Assembly (NCBI GenBank): GCA_963698015.1
Contig: OY969109.1
Span: forward strand, 372,001-436,000
Source: VAXT01 sp963698015
GTDB taxonomy: Bacteria > Actinomycetota > Thermoleophilia > Gaiellales > Gaiellaceae
Reading direction: 5' to 3'
Length of the DNA stretch: 64,000 nucleotides
The position numbers and the translations under genes were made by a program. Below the pieces are notes generated by a model that was not told where the DNA came from, made no database searches, and was given only the letters and a program-made list of their open reading frames with translations. This document shows, one piece after another, positions 34,327 to 42,925 of the stretch (within the stretch, counting starts at the first letter, position 1; every line of letters starts with the position of its first letter).

Positions 34327-35256
34327 ATGAGAGCCGTCACCCTCGATTCCTTCGACGCCGCTCCTGCCGTGCGCGACGACCTGCCCGATCCGCCGGCCGC
34401 GGCCGGCGGACTGGTTGTGCGCGTGCGCGCGTCTTCGGTCAACCCCGTCGACAACGCGATCGCCGCGGGGATGCTCCGGGAAATGGTCGCCCACGACTTT
34501 CCGGTCGTCCTCGGCCGTGACTATGCGGGCACCGTCGAAGCAATCGGCGCGGACGTCGATGGCTATTCGGTGGGCGACGAGGTCTTCGGCTTCATCTTGC
34601 ACGCGAATCCCACCGTCCACGAGGGAAGCTGGGCCGAGTCGATCGCACTCACCCCGGAGATGCAGGTCGCGCCGAAACCCGCCTCACTGGACCTCGTCGC
34701 GGCCGGCGTCGCCCCGCTCGCCGGCATCGCAGCACTCACGGCCGTCGACGCGCTCGCGCTCTCCGAGGGAGAAACGATCCTGATCGTCGGCGCGACCGGC
34801 GGCGTCGGCAGCTTCGCCGTCCAGCTCGCCGCCCGCGCCGGTGCCACGATCATCGCTCCGGCGCTCCCGGAGGATGGCGAGTATCTGCGCGAGCTCGGCG
34901 TCACCGAGCAGCTCGACCGTGACGGCGACGTCGTCGCAGCCGTCCGCGACCGCCACCCTGAAGGCGTCGACGCAGTGCTCGACCTCGTCTCCTATGCGCC
35001 GGGAGCGTTCGACGGTGCGCTCAGGAACGGTGCGCGCGTCGCCTCGTCGAACGGCGCAGCCGGAGAGGGGCCGGGCCGCACCAACGTGATGGCTGTGCCG
35101 AGCGACGACAATCTCCGCCGCCTAGCGGCATTGCTCGACGACGGCACGCTGCAGTCACATGTCCACGACACCTTCGAGCTCGACCGCGCCGCCGACGCGC
35201 TTCAGGCCCTCGCCACGGAGCACGTCCGCGGCAAGCTCGCGATCAGCGTTCGCTGA
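34327..35256 (+). CDS. Zinc-less NADP-dependent quinone oxidoreductase-type dehydrogenase
   Basis: 309-aa medium-chain dehydrogenase. N-terminal GroES-like domain with SSVNPVDNAIAAG and VLGRDYAGTVEAIG; the zinc ligands of alcohol dehydrogenases are absent. The nucleotide-binding motif is VGATGGVGSFAVQLA (about residues 150-165). Likely reduces quinones or alpha,beta-unsaturated carbonyls with NADPH. ATG at 34327 follows CCAGGAGATCCTG. Ends before a strong hairpin shared with the next, convergent gene. Confidence 0.88.
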   Translation: MRAVTLDSFDAAPAVRDDLPDPPAAAGGLVVRVRASSVNPVDNAIAAGMLREMVAHDFPVVLGRDYAGTVEAIGADVDGYSVGDEVFGFILHANPTVHEGSWAESIALTPEMQVAPKPASLDLVAAGVAPLAGIAALTAVDALALSEGETILIVGATGGVGSFAVQLAARAGATIIAPALPEDGEYLRELGVTEQLDRDGDVVAAVRDRHPEGVDAVLDLVSYAPGAFDGALRNGARVASSNGAAGEGPGRTNVMAVPSDDNLRRLAALLDDGTLQSHVHDTFELDRAADALQALATEHVRGKLAISVR

Positions 35257-35279
35257 GCGACACTCATCACCACGCACTC

Positions 35280-35310
35280 GGGTCGGGGGCTGGGCCACAT
35301 CCCCCGACCC
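35280..35310. terminator. Bidirectional hairpin terminator
   Basis: GGGTCGGGGG (35280-35289) pairs perfectly with CCCCCGACCC (35301-35310) around an 11-nt loop, flanked by AC and GT that extend the stem, then AAAAG. It separates two convergent genes. Confidence 0.75.
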
Positions 35311-35332
35311 GTAAAAGTGCTGCCAGCCAGCG

Positions 35333-36046
35333 TTATGCGCCGACTGCGGCCGGGATCGTCGCCTTGACCGCCGTCCGGATGAGCTCAGCCACGGCTACGG
35401 GCTGCGAGACGTAGATCGAATGGCTGCCCTCGACCTCGACCACGGTCGAGCCCGCCCGCGCAGACATCTCGCGCTGGGCCGGTGGAGGGATCATCCGGTC
35501 TTCGGTCGTGACGAGGTACCAGCTTGGCTTGCTCCGCCAGGCGGGCTCGCTGATCGTGCCGCTCAGGGCGTCAACGCCCCACGGGACCTGCGAGTCGGCC
35601 ATGAACGCGGCTTGCTCGGCGCTCAGGTCGCCCGCGAATGACGCGTGGAACTTCTCCCGATCGAGGAACAGAAACCCATCCTGTGGGGGCAGAATCGGCG
35701 GCACGGGTGCGCCGGGCGGCGGATCCGCGATCAGGGTGTTCACCGACTCGCCCTGGTCCGGTGCGAAGGCCGCGATGTAGACGAGCGCCGCGACCTTGGG
35801 ATGGTTTCCCGCCTCGGTGATGACCGCCCCACCGTAGGAGTGGCCGACGAGGATGACGGGTTCGCTCTGAGCGTCGATCGCGCGCTTGGTCACGGCAACG
35901 TCGTCGGCGTGGGAGAGCGTCGGATTCTGGACGACAGTAACGCTGTAACCGTCTTTCCTCAGTTCGTCGTAGACACCCTGCCAGCCAGAGCCGTCCACGA
36001 AGCCTCCGTGGACAAGGACGACAGTGGGAGTGTCCGAGTCGCTCAT
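35333..36046 (-). CDS. Alpha/beta hydrolase
   Basis: 237 aa. Oxyanion region LVHGGFVDGSGW near the N-terminus, nucleophile elbow GHSYGG (Ser about 80), acid in TTEDRMIPP and catalytic His in EGSHSIYVSQP. Closest in style to the esterase/hydroxynitrile-lyase-like hydrolases common in actinobacteria. Start at 36046 is chosen for the GAAAGGAGCTCTTC just upstream; a longer reading from 36121 would add a basic stretch unlike the family. Substrate unknown. Confidence 0.85.
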   Translation of the reverse strand: MSDSDTPTVVLVHGGFVDGSGWQGVYDELRKDGYSVTVVQNPTLSHADDVAVTKRAIDAQSEPVILVGHSYGGAVITEAGNHPKVAALVYIAAFAPDQGESVNTLIADPPPGAPVPPILPPQDGFLFLDREKFHASFAGDLSAEQAAFMADSQVPWGVDALSGTISEPAWRSKPSWYLVTTEDRMIPPPAQREMSARAGSTVVEVEGSHSIYVSQPVAVAELIRTAVKATIPAAVGA

Positions 36047-36366
36047 GAAGAGCTCCTTTCCGTCGGGATCTTGGCCCTCTGTGGTGTTTGCGCGCATGGC
36101 GAAGTTCTGCCAGCTTCGCAATGCGAGCCGGGCTCACACAGGATCAGCGAGCCTCGTCGTGGGGTGGCACGCTCAATGGTGGTGGAGGCGGCAGCGGCAC
36201 CGTCCAAACGAGACCTCCTCGTCGGTGGCTCCACCAGGTTACACCCGCTCCCATCGCCAACAGGCCGAGGGGGAGCGGCGAGCGTTCCGCCTTCTCATGA
36301 CCAAGCAGGTGCCTGCCGTCTGCCAGGATCCGGGAAACCCACCGAGCGACGTCCAAGGAGTCAGCC
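36047..36366. other. Divergent intergenic region, nothing recognised
   Basis: 320 bp between the hydrolase and the monooxygenase-like gene, transcribed away from each other. It presumably holds both promoters, but I see no convincing boxes, repeats or RNA structure. Confidence 0.4.
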
Positions 36367-36693
36367 GTGTACGCAGTCATAGGTCGTGTGAGGATCAAGC
36401 CGGGCCACGAGGACGAGACCTTCTCGATGATCCGCGAGAGAGGCGTCGGGATGCTTCAGGGAATGGCCGGCTCCGAGGGCGGCTACTGGTCGAGGACGAT
36501 CGACGGCGACGAGACCATGCAACACTCGTTCTGGCTCTTCGCTAGCGAAGAGGACGCCCGGAAGGCACAAGCGACCTTCGCCGCACTCCGGGAGATGCCC
36601 GAGGCGCCCGCAACGTTCGTCAGTGTCGACGTCTGCGAGATCGTCGGCCACGCTCCAGCTCAAAGCGGAGCCGACGCCACCGCGACGCGCTAG
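36367..36693 (+). CDS. Antibiotic biosynthesis monooxygenase-like (ABM fold) protein
   Basis: 108 aa with the dimeric ferredoxin-like ABM fold: YAVIGRVRIKPGHEDET, GSEGGYWSRTI and WLFASEEDARKA. Such proteins are cofactor-free monooxygenases or simply binding proteins. GTG start at 36367, preceded by AAGGAGTCAGCC. Its TAG overlaps the stop of the convergent next gene by three to four bases. Confidence 0.7.
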   Translation: MYAVIGRVRIKPGHEDETFSMIRERGVGMLQGMAGSEGGYWSRTIDGDETMQHSFWLFASEEDARKAQATFAALREMPEAPATFVSVDVCEIVGHAPAQSGADATATR

Positions 36694-36965
36694 TACTCGA
36701 TAGCCTCGACCAGCTCCACCACCGTCGGCGGCGTCATCACGGTCGTCCTCTCGAGCGCGCCGGAAGCAACGAGGCGGTCTCGGAACGATTTCGCGTCCTC
36801 GACCGAGTCGAACTCCACCCGTGTGAAGACCTCGCTCGGGTTGTCGACGCTTCGGAGCATGGTGTGACCCTTTGCCGCCTGTTTGCGGCCGACCGGATCT
36901 TCATCGAAGAACTGTTTCCAGGTGTCGAAGTCGTCGACCTCGAGATGGTGAACCATGAAAGCCAT
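36690..36965 (-). CDS. Small ABM-fold-like protein
   Basis: 91 aa. Starts MAFMVHHLEVDDFDTWKQFF with GAGGAGGCGCT upstream of the ATG at 36965. The layout of two half-repeats (DFDTWKQFFDEDPVGRKQAA and VFTRVEFDSVEDAKSFRDRL) matches dimeric alpha-beta barrel proteins, here probably a paralogue in fold of the convergent neighbour. Role unknown. Confidence 0.7.
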   Translation of the reverse strand: MAFMVHHLEVDDFDTWKQFFDEDPVGRKQAAKGHTMLRSVDNPSEVFTRVEFDSVEDAKSFRDRLVASGALERTTVMTPPTVVELVEAIEY

Positions 36966-37159
36966 AGCGCCTCCTCTGAACTCCGGGCCGCATTGGTCGG
37001 TTTCAGGATGATGCTTCCAACTCGCGATCATGCCCCACGTGTCGTAACGGATCAACAACGCCGCTTCCGCGGCCGGTCTGTCGCAACATGCGATGACGCC
37101 GTCAGCCAGCGCGCCGATTCGGAACCGGGAAGACGCAGCTCCGTGTCAGTGCGTCCGCT

Positions 37160-37834
37160 TCAGTGCCCGGTTTCGCTGAAGTGGACACGATCGCTCGGGA
37201 GGTCGTTTTTCAACCAGCTGCCCAGCCGCGCGCATTCATCCCTGAACGACTCGTACTCGTCGACGTCTACGGCTCCTTTGCGACCTCCCTTCTGGCCATG
37301 GTTCGAGGTGCGCCCGGCGCACACACCTGGACAGGTCGGATGGTGGCAGATGCCGAGGCAGAGCTGTTCGCTGTACGCAGGATCGCGATAGCCCGAGATG
37401 ACTCTTCCTCTCCACCGCCCGGCCTGGCGGATCCGCAACACCTCTTCGCCGACCCCCGCGGCTACTTGCTTGCCGTCAATCGTGACCAGGCCCGCGGCTG
37501 CGGCGAGCGGAGCGGAATTGTGCTGGAGCCAGTACCGCTTCAGCAACATGCGCCCGTAGGGATCGATGAACTCCTGGAGCGGTCGGAACGTGTCGCTGCC
37601 GCACTTGCCGTCGACAGGGACGTTGTGCTTCGTCTGGAACTTCTTGCACGCTCTGACCATTGCCGGTCCGTAAGTCTTGTGCCACGTCTCCCACGGCAGT
37701 CTCGGCCAGGCAATGCAGCGGTCAACCGCAAACGCTCTCCGAACCGCCAGGACGTCGTCGCCGAAGCTCCCTAGCCTGAGCACCCTTGTCTGCAGTTCAA
37801 CCTCCTCTCGCTGCGTCCATTTTGACATTCGCAC
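37160..37834 (-). CDS. Peptidoglycan-binding plus M15-type peptidase (endolysin-like)
   Basis: 224 aa. The N-terminal half resembles a peptidoglycan-binding domain (VLRLGSFGDDVLAVRRAF, ACKKFQTKHNVPVDGKCGSD). The C-terminal half has the Hedgehog/DD-peptidase metal layout: GYRDPAYSEQLC, SNHGQKGG-KGAVDVDE and RVHFSETGH, corresponding to the SxHxxGxAxD and HxH-type ligands of M15 peptidases. No signal peptide is visible. Divergent from a second lysin-like gene 90 bp away. Either a phage-derived lysis enzyme or a host cell-wall hydrolase. Confidence 0.7.
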   Translation of the reverse strand: MRMSKWTQREEVELQTRVLRLGSFGDDVLAVRRAFAVDRCIAWPRLPWETWHKTYGPAMVRACKKFQTKHNVPVDGKCGSDTFRPLQEFIDPYGRMLLKRYWLQHNSAPLAAAAGLVTIDGKQVAAGVGEEVLRIRQAGRWRGRVISGYRDPAYSEQLCLGICHHPTCPGVCAGRTSNHGQKGGRKGAVDVDEYESFRDECARLGSWLKNDLPSDRVHFSETGH

Positions 37835-37924
37835 AAGGAAGCGACAGGATCATTTACCAGAAGGAGCCAACGCGCCTGCGAAGGGCCGGTGGCACGGGGA
37901 AGTGCTGGTTGCGAGAGAGGAGCC

Positions 37925-38788
37925 ATGCCCCGAAAAGGAATCGACTATTCATGGCACCATTCCTTGAATCTCGACGCCTTTCGCACGGAGGGCGTGACGT
38001 TCGTCGTCCGCTACTTGTCGAACGACGAGGGCAAGAATCTCGACGCGAGTGAGGCGCACCTACTGAGCGACGGCGGATTTGACCTTGTCGTCGCCTGGGA
38101 GACGTCGGCGAAGCGCGCGCTCGATGGCCGGGCAGCCGGGGCCACCGACGCCAAGAAGGCTGCGGCTCAAGCGAAGGCCTGTGGCATGCCGGCACGCCGA
38201 CCCATCTACTTCGGCGTCGACTTCGACGCCCAAGATCCCGATCTGCCGAAGATCGCGGACTACCTCCGAGGCGCTGCAGGCGTGATCGGAGAGAAGCGCG
38301 TTGGCGTTTACGGCGGAATCCGGGTGGTGAAGCACTGCCTCGACCATTCCCTCGTGAAGTTTGGGTGGCAGACGTACGCCTGGTCGCACAACCAGCGAGA
38401 TCCACGGGCGCACATTCACCAACACCACAACGGTGTCGTCATTGGCGGGGTCAACTGTGATCTGGATACCGCATACCACGCTGATTTCGGCCAATGGCGC
38501 CGGCGGGTCGCGAAGAGACCTCCGTTTCCCTACCCGGCCAGCGATTACCTGGGCACAGCCCGGCCAGACCCGCATTGCCATTCGGGCGCGGATCCGATCG
38601 AACGCCAAAGCATCGCGAAGTGGCAAAAGAAGATGGCCGACCGCGGCTGGAGGATCGAGGCCACGGGGATCTTCAACAGGCAGTCCGCACGGGTCTGCCG
38701 CAGCTTTCAGGCCGAGAAAAGTCTCCCGGTCGACGGGCTGGTCCATCCCCGGACGTGGGCCAAGACTTGGACCGCACCGATCACCTAG
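37925..38788 (+). CDS. DUF1906 glycoside-hydrolase-like protein with C-terminal peptidoglycan-binding domain
   Basis: 287 aa. Residues 1-205 match the DUF1906 (Rv2525c-like) TIM barrel: GIDYSWHHSLN, FVVRYLSNDEGKNL, YFGVDFDAQD, RVGVYGGIRVVKHC, WSHNQRDP and GVNCDLDTAY. Residues about 220-285 are a peptidoglycan-binding helical repeat (SIAKWQKKMADRGWRIEATG, VCRSFQAEKSLPVDGLVHP). ATG at 37925 follows AGAGAGGAGCC. No signal peptide. With the divergent M15-type gene it forms a two-enzyme wall-lysis pair. Confidence 0.82.
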   Translation: MPRKGIDYSWHHSLNLDAFRTEGVTFVVRYLSNDEGKNLDASEAHLLSDGGFDLVVAWETSAKRALDGRAAGATDAKKAAAQAKACGMPARRPIYFGVDFDAQDPDLPKIADYLRGAAGVIGEKRVGVYGGIRVVKHCLDHSLVKFGWQTYAWSHNQRDPRAHIHQHHNGVVIGGVNCDLDTAYHADFGQWRRRVAKRPPFPYPASDYLGTARPDPHCHSGADPIERQSIAKWQKKMADRGWRIEATGIFNRQSARVCRSFQAEKSLPVDGLVHPRTWAKTWTAPIT

Positions 38789-38839
38789 GCTCCGCGCTCT
38801 CGCATTCTCGTTCAGACCAGACAGTTAGGGAACACCGGG

Positions 38840-39781
38840 TTGAAGGTGAGCCGACTCGCCCTCGGCTGCATGAGCTACGGCGACCCGACCACCCCGAACG
38901 CGCACCCGTGGGCGCTCAACGAAGACGAGGCACAGCCCTTCTTCCAGCAGGCCGTCGAGCTCGGCGTGACGTTCTGGGACACCGCGAACGTCTACCAACT
39001 CGGCACGTCCGAAGAGATCGTCGGACGCGCGATCACCCGCTACTCCAGCCGAGAGGAGATCGTGCTCGCGACGAAGGTCCGGGGGAAGATGCACGACGGC
39101 CCCGGTGGTGAGGGCCTGTCGCGCAAGGCGATTCTCGAACAGGTCGACGCGTCGCTGACGCGGCTCGGCACGGACTACATCGACCTCTACCAGATCCACC
39201 GCTTCGACCCGGACACGCCGGTCGAGGAGACAATGGAGGCGCTGCACGACCTCATCGGGGCGGGCAAGGTGCGCTACATCGGCGCGTCCTCGATGTACGC
39301 GTGGCAGTTCGCAAAGCTCCAGCACGCCGCGGATCTCGGCGGATTGACGCGGTTCGTGTCCATGCAGAACCAGTACAACCTGCTGCGCCGGCACGACGAA
39401 CGAGAGCTGATGGCCATGTGCGGCGACATGGGCGTGGGCCTCGTGCCGTACTCCCCGAACGGAAAAGGTCGCCTGACCCGCCCAGCCGGCGAGCAGAGCG
39501 AGCGCTCGAGCACCGACAAGATCGTCCAGGCGTTCGACTCCCCGTACGACGAGCCCGTCATCAACGCCGTACAGAAGCTCGCCGAGGCACGCGGTGTCAG
39601 CATGGCCCAGATCGCCCTGGCCTGGGTCCTACGCAACCCGCTCGTCACGGCGCCGATCGTCGGCGCAACCAAGCCGAACCATCTACCAGAGGCAGTCGAC
39701 GCGGTCGGCCTGGAGTTGACGGATGAGGAGGTGCAGGAGCTCGAACGGCCCTACCAGGAGTACGGGCCGTCGTGGTACTGA
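38840..39781 (+). CDS. Aldo/keto reductase (AKR11/YajO-like group), start codon uncertain
   Basis: At least 313 aa. WDTANVYQLGTSEEIVG, catalytic Lys in VLATKVRG, LYQIHRFDPDTP, VRYIGASSMYAW and PIVGATKPNHL identify the family. The TTG at 38840 is the first standard start, but the frame is open further upstream and encodes QTRQLGNTG before LKVSRLALGCM, exactly the usual N-terminus. The codon before QTR is GTT (38810) rather than ATG. Either the start codon has been lost or a non-standard start (ATT at 38804) is used. Confidence 0.8.
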   Translation: MKVSRLALGCMSYGDPTTPNAHPWALNEDEAQPFFQQAVELGVTFWDTANVYQLGTSEEIVGRAITRYSSREEIVLATKVRGKMHDGPGGEGLSRKAILEQVDASLTRLGTDYIDLYQIHRFDPDTPVEETMEALHDLIGAGKVRYIGASSMYAWQFAKLQHAADLGGLTRFVSMQNQYNLLRRHDERELMAMCGDMGVGLVPYSPNGKGRLTRPAGEQSERSSTDKIVQAFDSPYDEPVINAVQKLAEARGVSMAQIALAWVLRNPLVTAPIVGATKPNHLPEAVDAVGLELTDEEVQELERPYQEYGPSWY

Positions 39782-39799
39782 CCCAGCCTCGGCCAGCAT

Positions 39800-39950
39800 C
39801 GACGCTTGACCCGGTCATCGCCGCTGCAAGCGACTTCGCGACGGCAACGAGGAGGTTGGCGGCGAAGGCGACGAGAACCGTCGTCAGGCTTGCGGAACCA
39901 GCGCTACGCGCTGCGCGCGAGAGTGGGCCGAGAAACGGTTCTGACTTCAT
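39800..39950 (-). pseudogene. N-terminal remnant of a cation diffusion facilitator transporter
   Basis: ATG at 39950 starts a reading frame whose residues about 15-49 (GSASLTTVLVAFAANLLVAV, then AKSLAAAMTGSS) match the first membrane helix and loop of CDF-family metal exporters. Similarity ends at about 39800, where the next helix should start, and the frame then runs antisense into the reductase gene. A truncated fragment, probably non-functional. Confidence 0.5.
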
Positions 39951-40301
39951 AGCAGCACCGCGTTAAGGGCGGCATCATTCCGCAAGCATCGTTGGCCAAG
40001 CTTCGCGCAGCATCGGCGGGTCCCTGACTCGGTGCGGATACTCCGTCTGGCGACAGGACCAAATTGTTGCCATTGCTGACGGGCGCTCGTGCCTTTCGAC
40101 GTCCACGCAGCGTCCACTCCACCCCAACAAGCTCGGCAGGTCGAATCTAGAGGCTCGACGCGGCGCGCGAAGGGCCTGTGGGAGTGGCGCAGGCCGTTGA
40201 AAGGACTTATCTTGGCCCGGCGGCGGCGCGAAGGCCGCCGTCCGGCGCGTCATCCTTGCCGCCTCGACGCGCTTGAGATGCTCGGAAGGAGAAGCAGGTC
40301 A
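39951..40301. other. Intergenic, nothing recognised
   Basis: About 350 bp between the transporter remnant and the dehydrogenase gene. An open plus-strand stretch upstream of the dehydrogenase is Arg-rich and lacks family resemblance. No RNA structure seen. Confidence 0.4.
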
Positions 40302-41192
40302 ATGACCACGCTCGGCTTCGTCGGCCTTGGCCACATGGGCGGGAACATGGCCGTCCGCCTTCTCGGCGCCGGATACGCGGTCTACGGCGAGACGCGCCAC
40401 CGCGGCGAAGTGCGGGAACTGGAACGCGAGGGCCTGGTCTGGCGCGATACGCCGCGCGAGATCGCCGAGGCCGCCGAGGTCGTCTTCACGTCCGTTCCGA
40501 ACGACAACGTCCTCGAGGACGTCGCGTCCGGGCCGGACGGGATCCTCGCGGGCCTCGGTGCAGGGAAAGTCTGGGTCGACATGAGCACGGTCAGCCCGCA
40601 CGTGAGCCGCGACGTCGCGCAGCGGGCGCAGGAGCGCGGGGCTGCGATGCTCGATGCGCCGGTGTCGGGAAGCGTCCCCCAGGTGCAAGCCGGGACGCTG
40701 ACGATCATGGTCGGCGGCGACGCTCAGGCCTACGCGCGTGTTGAGCCGATCCTGAGCGAACTCGGCACTCCCACCCTCATCGGCGAGAACGGGCAGGGGT
40801 TGGTGCTGAAGCTCGCGATCAACATCAGCCTCGCCGTGCAGATGCTCGCCTTCGCCGAAGGCCTTCTCCTAGCCGAGCGTGCGGGCATCGACCGCAAGCG
40901 CGCCCTCGAGGTGATGACCAACAGCCCGATCGGCTCGCCAATGCTAAAGGCCCGCGCCGATCTCCTCCTCGATCTGCCCGACGAGGCCTGGTTCGACGTC
41001 AGCCTGATGCAGAAGGACATCGTGCTCGCGCTCGAGACCGCACGACAGCTCCGCCTCCCACTTCCGTCCGCCTCGACGGCCGACGAGATACTCACACTCG
41101 CGCGGGCCGCCGGCTACGAGCACCGCGACATCGCATCGCTCTTCGAGGTGCTCGCGCGGCTGACGAGCGACCCGAATCGACCACCCACGTGA
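40302..41192 (+). CDS. Beta-hydroxyacid dehydrogenase (3-hydroxyisobutyrate/tartronate semialdehyde group)
   Basis: 296 aa. N-terminal nucleotide motif GFVGLGHMGGNMA, substrate-binding DAPVSGSVPQVQAGTLTIMV, and catalytic Lys in GLVLKLAINISL (about residue 171). Acts on short beta-hydroxyacids with NAD(P). ATG at 40302 is chosen because GGAAGGAGAAGCAG lies before it; a longer upstream reading is basic and unlike the family. Its TGA overlaps the GTG of the next gene as GTGA, so the two are coupled. Confidence 0.9.
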   Translation: MTTLGFVGLGHMGGNMAVRLLGAGYAVYGETRHRGEVRELEREGLVWRDTPREIAEAAEVVFTSVPNDNVLEDVASGPDGILAGLGAGKVWVDMSTVSPHVSRDVAQRAQERGAAMLDAPVSGSVPQVQAGTLTIMVGGDAQAYARVEPILSELGTPTLIGENGQGLVLKLAINISLAVQMLAFAEGLLLAERAGIDRKRALEVMTNSPIGSPMLKARADLLLDLPDEAWFDVSLMQKDIVLALETARQLRLPLPSASTADEILTLARAAGYEHRDIASLFEVLARLTSDPNRPPT

Positions 41193-41926
41193 CCGAGGCC
41201 TCCGTCTGGCAGGACATCGCAGCCACGCTTCGGCCTCGCCTGGACAGTATCGACGGGCCGCTCCCGCCACTGCTTCTGTCACTGACCCTGGTGACCGGGC
41301 TGGTGGACGCGACGAGCTACTTGAAGCTCGGCCATGTCTTCGTGGCAAACATGACCGGAAACGTCGTCTTCCTCGGTTTCGGAATGGCCGGCGCCGGCGG
41401 CATCTCCATCTGGGCATCGCTGACCGCGCTTGGCTCGTTTCTAGGCGGAGGCGTCGTAGGCGGTCGGATTGGCGCCCGCTGGCCGACCGACCGGGGTCGC
41501 CACCTGACCGCCACAACAGCGACGGAGCTTCTGCTCGTCGCAGCCGCGCTCGCGGTCGCGGCCTTCTCGACCCATCACATCGGAACCGAAAGCCGCTACT
41601 CCGTGATCGTCCTCTTGGCCGTCGCCATGGGGATTCAGAACGCCACCGCCAGGAAGCTCGCCGTCCCTGATCTCACCACGACCGTGCTGACCATGACCTT
41701 GACCGGTGTCGCAGCAGACTCGGCGCTCGCCGGCGGACACGGCTCGAAGCTCGCTCGTCGCGCACTCTCCGTCGCAGCGATGCTGCTCGGCGCGTTCATC
41801 GGCGGGGTACTCGTCTTGAAGGTCGACAACCCCGCACCGCTCGCGCTCGCGACGGTGCTGTTGGCGCTGATCTCCTTCTTCAGCTACCGCGCATCGCGGT
41901 CGGGTACGGCACGAATCAGCGGATGA
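41189..41926 (+). CDS. YoaK/DUF1275 family membrane protein
   Basis: 245 aa, normal length. Six predicted membrane helices; family landmarks are LVTGLVDATSYLKLGHVFVA, NMTGNVVFLG, GGRIGARW, AMGIQNATARKLAVPDLTTT and VLTMTLTG. Function of the family is not established. GTG start overlaps the stop of the dehydrogenase gene. Confidence 0.88.
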   Translation: MTEASVWQDIAATLRPRLDSIDGPLPPLLLSLTLVTGLVDATSYLKLGHVFVANMTGNVVFLGFGMAGAGGISIWASLTALGSFLGGGVVGGRIGARWPTDRGRHLTATTATELLLVAAALAVAAFSTHHIGTESRYSVIVLLAVAMGIQNATARKLAVPDLTTTVLTMTLTGVAADSALAGGHGSKLARRALSVAAMLLGAFIGGVLVLKVDNPAPLALATVLLALISFFSYRASRSGTARISG

Positions 41927-42031
41927 TGTCGAGAGCGACCTCGTGACGACGCGTCGGTCCGCAGCGAGCCGCGGAAGGCGTACTCGATCGCGTCGTCGGC
42001 CGCGACTCGTTGGCGTCGACGCTTCGGCGTA

Positions 42032-42469
42032 TCAGCTCACCGCCTTCTTCACGAGCGCGACGATCCTTGCCTCTTCGGCGTCCGTCACGTCCTTCAGCGC
42101 AAAGCCGGTCGGCCACATGACGCCGTCGTCGAGGTTCGCCTCATCGCTGAAGCCGAGCGTCGCGTACCTCGACTTGAACTTCTCCGCGCTCTGGAAGAAG
42201 CAGACGACCTTGCCGTCCCTGGCATACGCGGGCATCCCGTACCAGGTTTTCGGCGAGAGCTCCGGCGCGTTGGCTGTGACGATGGCGTGGAGCCGCTTGG
42301 CCATGGCGCGATCCCGTCCCTTCATCTCGGCGATCTTCGCGAGCAGGGCGCTTTCCCCGTCCGCCTTCTCCGCTTCGGCCTTCAGCTCGCGGGCGCGCTC
42401 CTTCATCGCGGCTCGTTCCTCGGCCGTGAATCCTTTGGCGGACTTCCGCGTGTTCTTCGTTGGGCTCAT
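42032..42469 (-). CDS. DUF1801 domain protein
   Basis: 145 aa. A Lys/Glu-rich helical N-terminus (AMKERARELKAEAEKADGES) precedes a DUF1801 core with TWYGMPAYARDGKVVCFFQS and ATLGFSDEANLDDGVMWPTG. The fold is that of the YdhG/frataxin-like group, for which an iron-chaperone role has been proposed in some members. ATG at 42469 with GAGGAGGTTTCC upstream. Downstream neighbour of the SRPBCC/ArsR pair on the same strand with a 27-bp gap. Confidence 0.8.
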   Translation of the reverse strand: MSPTKNTRKSAKGFTAEERAAMKERARELKAEAEKADGESALLAKIAEMKGRDRAMAKRLHAIVTANAPELSPKTWYGMPAYARDGKVVCFFQSAEKFKSRYATLGFSDEANLDDGVMWPTGFALKDVTDAEEARIVALVKKAVS

Positions 42470-42496
42470 GGAAACCTCCTCACACTGATTTGGTCT

Positions 42497-42925
42497 TTAC
42501 GCTGCGATCTTCTCCAGCACCGCGTCGATGCGCGCGAAGCCGCTCTTCGCACCCTCCTCGACGCCGTACTGCATCGTGGTATCTCGCTCCTCGGTCGTCT
42601 CGAAACGCATCGTCTGCGTCAGCTTCGTCTCCTCACCGAGATCCTCGAACTCGAGCGTCTGCAAATGGTTCTGAAACGTCTGCACGAGACGCTCGGGTGG
42701 CTCGACCTCGCGGAACTCGCCCTCGACGACGCCGAAAGCGGTCTGGAACCGGTACGTACCGCCGGGACGGAGGTCCATCTCCTCGACGACGGTGCCGTCG
42801 CCCCACCATTCGGGGATCAACTCCGGATCCGTCCAGACGGAGAAGACGTGCGAGCGCGGTGCGTCGAAGACCCGTTCGACGCGGATCTCGAGCTCGTTCG
42901 GGGTGGTGACGGTGGTGGTGTTCAT
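42497..42925 (-). CDS. SRPBCC (AHSA1-like) protein
   Basis: 142 aa. START/Bet-v1-like fold with the AHSA1 signatures RVFDAPRSHVFSVWTDPELI, WWGDGTVVEEMDLRPGGTYRF and the C-terminal helix GFARIDAVLEKIA. Such proteins bind hydrophobic ligands in a central cavity. ATG at 42925 overlaps the TGA of the ArsR gene as ATGA; ArsR-SRPBCC pairs of this kind are widespread in actinobacteria and are usually autoregulated. Confidence 0.88.
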   Translation of the reverse strand: MNTTTVTTPNELEIRVERVFDAPRSHVFSVWTDPELIPEWWGDGTVVEEMDLRPGGTYRFQTAFGVVEGEFREVEPPERLVQTFQNHLQTLEFEDLGEETKLTQTMRFETTEERDTTMQYGVEEGAKSGFARIDAVLEKIAA

